DNA of 10,616 nt from Candidatus Heimdallarchaeota archaeon (GTDB lineage: Archaea > Asgardarchaeota > Heimdallarchaeia > Hodarchaeales > LC-3), in contig DAHXPE010000409.1 in assembly GCA_027364495.1 (NCBI GenBank), positions 1-10,616 of the forward strand, written 5' to 3'. A program made the translations under genes and the position numbers. Below are positions 6,761 to 10,616 of this stretch, in pieces; positions within the stretch are counted from its first letter, which is position 1; each line of letters begins with the position of its first letter. The notes below the pieces were generated by a model. It was not told the DNA's origin. It made no database searches and saw only the letters and a list, made by a program, of their open reading frames with translations.

Positions 6761-7708
6761 TCAATCGACTGGACTGAATGCAGTGGTTATAAATCCACAG
6801 CTTTTGCATAGAGCATGACCGAATTTGACTTCAGTTAATCCATAAGTGGAACGTGCATAAATCTGAAATGTGCTTGATGGTTCTTGTAGTTTTAGATCTG
6901 AGCTTTTACAATTGATACAGACCTTTGGTGGATATAAATTCTTTAGAATCATGTTTGAATCCAGTTCAAATGAGGCTGTTTCTCCATCAGCTTTTAAATT
7001 TAGATCGAATGCAGAAGCTATTTTCCCATCTTTAAGATGCAATACTCTATCTGCTATTTTACTTACGTTATTATTATGAGTCACTATTATATTTGTTAAC
7101 CCAAGTTCAGATCTGAATTCTTTTAATAAATTTAATATCTCCTCTGTTGATTTTGAATCTAACTCTCCAGTTGGTTCGTCTGAAATTAATAATCTTGGCT
7201 CATTAGCTAAAGCTGCTAGTAAAGCTACACGTTGTTTTTCTCCACCACTTAGTTCATTTGGCTTATGGTTCGATCTTGCTTGTAAATTTACTCTTTTCAA
7301 TAATTCATTAGCTCGAGTTCTTTGGGCTTCCCTTGATAATTTTCCAGCTATTTTCATTGGTAGGATTATATTCTCTTCAGCGGTTAAAACAGGACTAAGA
7401 TTAAAATCTTGAAACAAAAAGCCTACATCGAAGGTTCTATAACTGGTCAATTCTTTTTCAGGTAGTTTGGATATCTCTTTGCCACACGAAATAATTTTTC
7501 CACTTGATGGCTGGTCAATTGATCCTATCTGGTTTAACAAAGTTGTTTTTCCTGAACCTGATGGTCCCATTATACATAATATTTCTTCTCTTTTTACCTC
7601 TAAATTTAAATTATTTAGTGCTATAACTTCTATTGATCCTGTTTTATAGATCTTAATTAGATCTTTTATCTCTACAATATTTGAATAACTAATATCAGTA
7701 TCAGTCAT
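6761..7708 (-). CDS. MacB/LolD-type ABC ATPase with C-terminal four-cysteine zinc-ribbon-like extension
   Basis: A 315-residue ATPase that should drive the two flanking permeases. Motifs: Walker A GPSGSGKTT at 48-56, Q-loop Gln100 in GFLFQDFNL, signature LSGGEKQR at 153-160, Walker B LLISDEP at 173-179 with Glu178, D-loop GELD at 181-184, and switch His211 in IIVTHNN. The residues after Walker B (DEPTGELD) are the hallmark of the LolD/MacB/FtsE group, whose members usually end near residue 230. Here about 80 residues follow, with CINC at 264-267 and CKSC at 301-304, a pattern expected of a zinc ribbon. ATG 7708 is preceded by GAGGAG (7723-7718), which lies in the last codons of the upstream permease gene; the gap between the two genes is 2 bases. 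The zinc ribbon may be regulatory or a docking element; its role is unknown. Confidence 0.96.
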   Translation of the reverse strand: MTDTDISYSNIVEIKDLIKIYKTGSIEVIALNNLNLEVKREEILCIMGPSGSGKTTLLNQIGSIDQPSSGKIISCGKEISKLPEKELTSYRTFDVGFLFQDFNLSPVLTAEENIILPMKIAGKLSREAQRTRANELLKRVNLQARSNHKPNELSGGEKQRVALLAALANEPRLLISDEPTGELDSKSTEEILNLLKEFRSELGLTNIIVTHNNNVSKIADRVLHLKDGKIASAFDLNLKADGETASFELDSNMILKNLYPPKVCINCKSSDLKLQEPSSTFQIYARSTYGLTEVKFGHALCKSCGFITTAFSPVD

Positions 7709-7710
7709 AT

Positions 7711-10575
7711 TTACAGACTCCTCTTTAACAAAACTATCATTTTATAGTTTAATATCTTTAATGTAGTTAAAAATAATAATGTAAAGGAGATTAAAACTAT
7801 GAGAAAAATTACAAGAATTGTGCTTTCATGCAACGAATAAGTTATTTGAATTATTTGCTGTGGGTAGCTTAGGTTAAATATTGAACTTGAATATAGTATT
7901 GCATTTAGTAACCCCCAAATTAATGATACGCCAGTAGCAAAACAAAGCTCTAAAACTATTAATTTATACGTTCCTAATTTACTCATTCCTTTAGATCTAT
8001 AAATTCCAAGCTCTCTTTTTCTAAGGAACATATAATTACTAAAAAATACTAATAACGCAAAAATTATTAAAATAAATGAACCTAGCAAAGAAAAATTTAT
8101 TACTTGAACCAAAATGGAGTCAGTTATATTTGTTGAAACTGGTAATAATCCATTCTGAATAAATTTATGATTTGCTACATCATAATTCGTGTAAACATTT
8201 CTATTCAAGAGTGATTCAATTTCATTAATTGTACTATTGATATTAGGTCCAATTATATTGAATAGAAATTTGACCTGAAAATTTTGAGTTATTATTTGAA
8301 TATTTTCCGGTAGCTTGTCATAAAGAATTATATTATTTTGATAGCTAGAGTATTGGTAGGCGGAGCTGGATTGAAAAGGTAGAACATAACCATTTTGACC
8401 AGTAAAAACACCAGGTAGATATGCTAAATTATTTTGATCATTTAATGTTACTGATACATTTTGTTGGGTATTATTATAGTTGAATGTTGAAATCATATAA
8501 TTAGGAATGCCGCTATCATACCCCTGAAAATAAGAACTTTTAACATATGAATAGAACATAGGATTTGAACTTGATTCATTAAAAAGATTGAAATCAAAGT
8601 TGTTTGGCTTAAGATTTTTAACTATAGTGCCCGTATAATTGCCATAAATAAAATAAATATCATTAATAGCTGATAGATAATTATTATAGACTGAAGAAAA
8701 GTAGTCAGCATTTCCTTGAGTTTTTATTATAAGAGACCATTGAAGATTGGTAATATCATTCAATTCTTTATTTATTGTATCTATTGAAAAATTAGAAGTA
8801 TAAAAATCAGTTGAATAATGACTACCATAATAAATTGCCATTTGGGCTTGATCATAATTATCTATGAGATTGTACGCCATTAATGGTCCTAAAATTATTG
8901 TAAAAGAAATAGCGAATAGTAAAAAAAGATGAAAAAGTTCTGACTTATTTCTGGCTAAATCTTCAAAGATTATTGACGAAAACCTTGAATGGTATTTCTT
9001 TTTTACATATTCCCCTATTTTAGTAAATAAAAACATTAATAATACTGTTGCTGTAAACAATCCAAATACTGGAGTAAAAATCAGTATTAGAATCTGAAAT
9101 GGGCTAAAAAAATTGTTTATACTTCCAATTAAAGATTCTGAGAATCCAATAATTTGAAGAAAATTGGTAAAATTCACAACTAAAGTAAAAGCTCCAAGAG
9201 CAAATAGTATATAATGAGTCCTCCTTATTTTAATTCCATATTTCTCTTGAATTTCAAAATTTTCTTTTTCAGTTCTACTGATCAAGAACTTATGAAATTC
9301 GCTGACATCAATGGTTAAAAATCTGAATAGAATGAAATATATTAGAAAATCAACCACTAATTGTAAAATAGTTATAATATTATTATTTAACGTATCACCA
9401 TTTATTAGAAAGGAAAGACCAAGTATCGTAAAAAAAGAGAGAAAGAAGCTCAAATATAGAAATTGTTTAAATTCGTTTTTGATACTCTTTTCAATATCAT
9501 GAATGGTGAAACCTGATTTGAATAAGATAATATATTCTTCTTTTTTCAAACGTGTCCAGAATTTAACTATAAAACTCAATAAAAAGAATGAAATAATGAT
9601 TGATGGTATTTGAAACAGTAAAAAGTAAAATTGTAATGATGCTAGTTGAGATTCTAAATTCGTTAATCGACTTTGTAAGATATTATTATCAAAACTATTA
9701 ATGGAGTTATCAAAAAAGATTGTATTCGTATTAAAATTCGGAAAATAATCAGTTCCCAGTCTTGCTTCAATTGATAGTGATAGTTTCTTCACATCCGTAA
9801 TAGCATTGTTAATATTTGAATTATCTATTAATGAGGAATTGTAGGTAACAAACATCTTATAATAAGGTTCTCCACTTCCAAAACTATTATCAATTAAATT
9901 GTTTGATAATGAAATAAAGGTAGGAAAATTTGTGATAAATAAATAGCCAAAATTGCTTAAATGTGGAAGTATTTTGCTAATAGTTACATTTACCGGAGTT
10001 CCAGAAATTTCTAATACTTTATCATTATTACTGTTACTATTCTTAGGTTGATTTACAATGTTTGGATCTGTTATTAAATGTAATAAATAAAAGCTACTGT
10101 TCACGGTTAAATTATATTTAGTTGCAAATGTCTGATCTACAATAATTCCATTATTTTTAGGTTGATTGAAAGAAGGAAGGCTTAGTAAACTTAAATAATT
10201 CTTGATAGTATTATTGGAAAATGTCATGAATAAATAAGATGTTGCAATTATATCGTTCCAGGAATATCTTTTAGTATAATTTACCTTTTGATCATAAAAT
10301 ATATTATATGCAGTAAAAAATGAAAATTCAAAATGTTTTGTAATTAATGAAGTATTTTTAAGAAAATTTGGTGAATCAGATTGCAAGAATAAACTTTGTT
10401 TAACCACAAAAGCCTGGTCGTAAGGAACATTGGTAATTGTTGAATCTATTAACTTTGATTGCTGATTATCAATATAAATCGGAATTAGACATGAAAATGT
10501 TAAAAATACTGTTAAAATAATTATTATGAAAAATGAATACATTTTATAATTTTTAATATTTTCTACAAACTTCAT
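7711..10575 (-). CDS. FtsX/MacB-type ABC transporter permease, ten-helix, two extracellular domains (first permease of operon)
   Basis: The first gene of the three-gene operon, 954 residues from ATG 10575. Upstream in-frame GTG (10587) and TTG (10590) codons would add 4 or 5 residues. I prefer the ATG because GGTG at 10588-10585 sits 9 bases before it as a ribosome site. In TTG-based numbering, helices lie near 18-39, 321-344, 376-396, 405-425, 458-482, 497-524, 550-573, 831-855, 876-903 and 922-944, with outside domains at about 40-320 and 574-830. The C-terminal FtsX unit is clear from ELGIYRSKGMSKLGTYKLI (860-878) followed by Glu881. Layout and spacing match the permease at 3991-6753. Both first outside domains contain an FGSG(D/E) motif, at 237-241 here and 214-218 there, so the two are paralogs likely forming a heterodimer. 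The promoter lies beyond the right edge of the window. Confidence 0.94.
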   Translation of the reverse strand: MKFVENIKNYKMYSFFIIIILTVFLTFSCLIPIYIDNQQSKLIDSTITNVPYDQAFVVKQSLFLQSDSPNFLKNTSLITKHFEFSFFTAYNIFYDQKVNYTKRYSWNDIIATSYLFMTFSNNTIKNYLSLLSLPSFNQPKNNGIIVDQTFATKYNLTVNSSFYLLHLITDPNIVNQPKNSNSNNDKVLEISGTPVNVTISKILPHLSNFGYLFITNFPTFISLSNNLIDNSFGSGEPYYKMFVTYNSSLIDNSNINNAITDVKKLSLSIEARLGTDYFPNFNTNTIFFDNSINSFDNNILQSRLTNLESQLASLQFYFLLFQIPSIIISFFLLSFIVKFWTRLKKEEYIILFKSGFTIHDIEKSIKNEFKQFLYLSFFLSFFTILGLSFLINGDTLNNNIITILQLVVDFLIYFILFRFLTIDVSEFHKFLISRTEKENFEIQEKYGIKIRRTHYILFALGAFTLVVNFTNFLQIIGFSESLIGSINNFFSPFQILILIFTPVFGLFTATVLLMFLFTKIGEYVKKKYHSRFSSIIFEDLARNKSELFHLFLLFAISFTIILGPLMAYNLIDNYDQAQMAIYYGSHYSTDFYTSNFSIDTINKELNDITNLQWSLIIKTQGNADYFSSVYNNYLSAINDIYFIYGNYTGTIVKNLKPNNFDFNLFNESSSNPMFYSYVKSSYFQGYDSGIPNYMISTFNYNNTQQNVSVTLNDQNNLAYLPGVFTGQNGYVLPFQSSSAYQYSSYQNNIILYDKLPENIQIITQNFQVKFLFNIIGPNINSTINEIESLLNRNVYTNYDVANHKFIQNGLLPVSTNITDSILVQVINFSLLGSFILIIFALLVFFSNYMFLRKRELGIYRSKGMSKLGTYKLIVLELCFATGVSLIWGLLNAILYSSSIFNLSYPQQIIQITYSLHESTILVIFLIVLISFTLLFLTTLKILNYKMIVLLKRSL

Positions 10576-10616
10576 TTTAGTATGCACCAAAAATCACATT
10601 AGGATTTTTCCCATTT

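Noticed and set aside
3991..10575. Naming the operon lolCDE or macB
   Set aside because: The gene order and ATPase type agree, but permease size, helix count and the ATPase tail differ, and no TolC- or LolA-like partner is visible.

Overview
The window is AT-rich and looks archaeal, with two gene clusters that converge on an intergenic gap. Several starts are preceded by Shine-Dalgarno cores of the AGGTGAT or GAGGAG type. A TATA-box-like element sits about 50 bases before one start codon. GTG and TTG are possible starts, and the transcript ends are T-tracts rather than GC-rich terminators. The very large two-domain FtsX-type permeases with asparagine-rich outside domains, the BcrA-type ABC pair and the membrane-anchored cytochrome domain fit an Asgard-like or other mesophilic archaeon. 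That assignment is a guess; nothing here is a phylogenetic marker.

Layout. 70-2025 (+): a two-gene ABC exporter operon, an ATPase (70-1119) followed directly by a six-helix ABC-2 permease (1129-2025), ending at a T9 tract. 2026-2506: a gap between convergent genes without a convincing gene; it holds a terminator for each side and an A13-containing inverted repeat. 2507-3487 (-): a secreted or membrane-anchored protein with one CXXCH heme-c motif and a domain resembling the ethylbenzene-dehydrogenase/DOMON-like heme-binding fold. 3488-3990: about 500 bases of noncoding DNA with a promoter for the cytochrome gene, a 15-bp direct repeat and two distinct inverted repeats. 3991-10575 (-): a tight three-gene operon in the transcription order permease, ATPase, permease, with gaps of 2 and 7 bases. 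The operon's promoter lies beyond the right end.

How the genes work together. The left operon should form a drug, peptide or lipid exporter of the BcrA/DrrA type. The right operon should form one heteromeric MacB/LolCDE-type machine: two paralogous ten-helix permeases, each with two big extracellular domains, driven by a shared LolD/MacB-type ATPase. This ATPase carries an extra C-terminal four-cysteine, zinc-ribbon-like module. Such machines usually act on envelope substrates by mechanical coupling rather than as simple channels. The cytochrome faces the outside and may handle extracellular electron transfer; no redox partner is present in the window.

The most unusual points are the zinc-ribbon tail on the MacB-like ATPase, the c-heme plus DOMON-like anchored cytochrome, and the structured noncoding region 3580-3800. 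In that region each copy of a TATA-like direct repeat is followed by an inverted repeat.
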